Assembly: GCF_051020975.1 (NCBI RefSeq)
Contig: NW_027478169.1
Span: forward strand, 3,968,001-4,032,000
Direction of reading: 5' to 3'
DNA: 64,000 nucleotides
From: Osmia lignaria lignaria
Lineage: Eukaryota > Arthropoda > Insecta > Hymenoptera > Megachilidae
The position numbers and the translations under genes were made by a program. Below, piece after piece: positions 63,720-64,000 of the stretch. Position 1 is the first letter of the stretch. Each line of letters begins with the position of its first letter. A model generated the notes under the pieces. The model was not told the DNA's origin. It ran no database searches and worked only from the letters and a program-made list of their open reading frames with translations.

Positions 63720-64000
63720 TCAGATGCGTAGTTCTCGAGATATATCAAGATATTTAAAAGTTCCGAAGCCGCACCAACATAATAGAGATACAGAAACACC
63801 GTGGCCCCTTTCTTTGAGATAACTCTGCACTATTGCGAGCTGCAAATGCCACTTCCAGCTTAGCTGTGCAGAAGAAGAACATCAAGAAGAAGAAATATCT
63901 CGAAATATGTCCGTCAGGCCCCTTCCCTTGAGATAAATCTGCAAATATCTCGGAAACGAAGAGAGCTATGGCAAAATGTTAAGAGACCTTTTCTGTAGAG
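63720..64000 (+). repeat. Partial satellite monomer at the right window edge
   Basis: The array runs off the window. This copy carries GAACATCAAG and CGAAGAGAGC, shared with the monomer at 62754-63075, and it follows a matching change in the preceding T-run (TCCGTTTTATG here, TACGTTTTATG there). The two are 966 bases (three monomers) apart. Confidence 0.9.

Larger units (their letters stand above)
1..64000. repeat. 322-bp satellite DNA array, head-to-tail, fills the window
   Basis: Seen directly: the same 322-base unit recurs without interruption from first to last base. The TGATCA start site falls at 615, 937, 1259, 1581 and so on to 63398 and 63720. There are 197 complete copies between 293 and 63719; their net length is 7 bases short of 197 x 322, explained by twelve 1-base deletions and five 1-base insertions. 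Copies differ by a few diagnostic substitutions each. All copies share one orientation and no foreign sequence interrupts them. Known: long homogeneous arrays with nested higher-order repeats are typical of eukaryotic centromeric and pericentromeric heterochromatin, and about 320 bp is a common satellite length, near two nucleosome repeats. Inferred: heterochromatic satellite. I do not recognise the family by name and cannot say whether it is the functional centromere. Confidence 0.98.
47501..64000. repeat. Right array domain with its own diagnostic variants
   Basis: About 51 monomers. After a transition (47622 and 47943 are both 321 bp, the latter with CTTACGAGTC), the region is marked by TACAATTTATG plus GAAGCGTAG plus TTTTCGAG, CCGTTAGGCC, GTGCAGCAGAAG, and AGATATATCTGC monomers. 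These variants are missing from about 2.8 to 48.8 kb but occur at 1.9-2.8 kb. Several nested repeats are listed separately. All indels of the middle domains are absent here. Confidence 0.85.

Noticed and set aside
1..64000. Nearly 200 minus-strand reading frames of 74-84 codons as genes
   Set aside because: They are the same frame in every satellite copy, start at TTG, show no recognisable domain, and are broken in amplified monomers. The 84-codon versions arise only because TGATCA is altered or an upstream start appears.
1..64000. CRISPR array
   Set aside because: The repeat unit is 322 bp with no unique spacers; the whole unit is conserved.

Overview
The whole window is one uninterrupted tandem array of a 322-bp satellite monomer, all in the same orientation. 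Taking the monomer to start at the conserved TGATCA site, there is a partial monomer at 1-292, 197 complete monomers from 293 to 63719, and a partial monomer at 63720-64000. From the spacing, about 180 of the 197 are exactly 322 bp, five are 323 bp and twelve are 321 bp. I see no unique sequence, transposon, RNA gene or credible protein gene. The monomer is AT-rich (126 G+C in a 322-base near-consensus, 39%) and shows little CpG depletion (11 CpG against about 12.3 expected). A homogenised array of this size with multi-monomer higher-order repeats (HORs) is what eukaryotic centromeric or pericentromeric heterochromatin looks like. I cannot name the organism. An invertebrate would fit, but that is weak inference.

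Layout. (1) 1-5443: a heterogeneous left part with two copies of a ~0.9-kb segment 11 monomers apart. (2) 5444-19289: an irregular HOR whose ordered monomer types recur as units of 12, 6, 8, 9 and 7 monomers. (3) 19290-28307: a domain of two alternating families, with a fresh 2-monomer duplication and a clean 5-monomer tandem duplication whose crossover maps to about 18 bp. (4) 28308-33931: a patchwork of segments copied from or to its neighbours, including a hybrid monomer left by a one-monomer loss. (5) 33932-47500: two near-identical 6.5-kb blocks at a 7081-bp offset (22 monomers). (6) 47501-64000: a right-hand domain with its own diagnostic variants, again with a 22-monomer (7084-bp) offset and 5-, 3- and 2-monomer repeats. 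Its diagnostic variants reappear only at the far left (about 1.9-2.8 kb), so the middle looks like a later expansion inside an older array.

No genes work together here. The process visible is concerted evolution: repeated in-register unequal exchange or conversion that keeps the 322-bp phase, makes hybrid monomers and amplifies segments of 2, 3, 5, 11 and 22 monomers. Each monomer also carries internal structure: a 24-nt GAA/CAA mirror repeat, a 27-bp imperfect internal direct repeat, and overlapping palindromes near its start. A minus-strand reading frame of 74 codons is open in about 185 of 197 copies. I do not call it a gene, because monomers carrying stops or frameshifts in it have been amplified just as freely.
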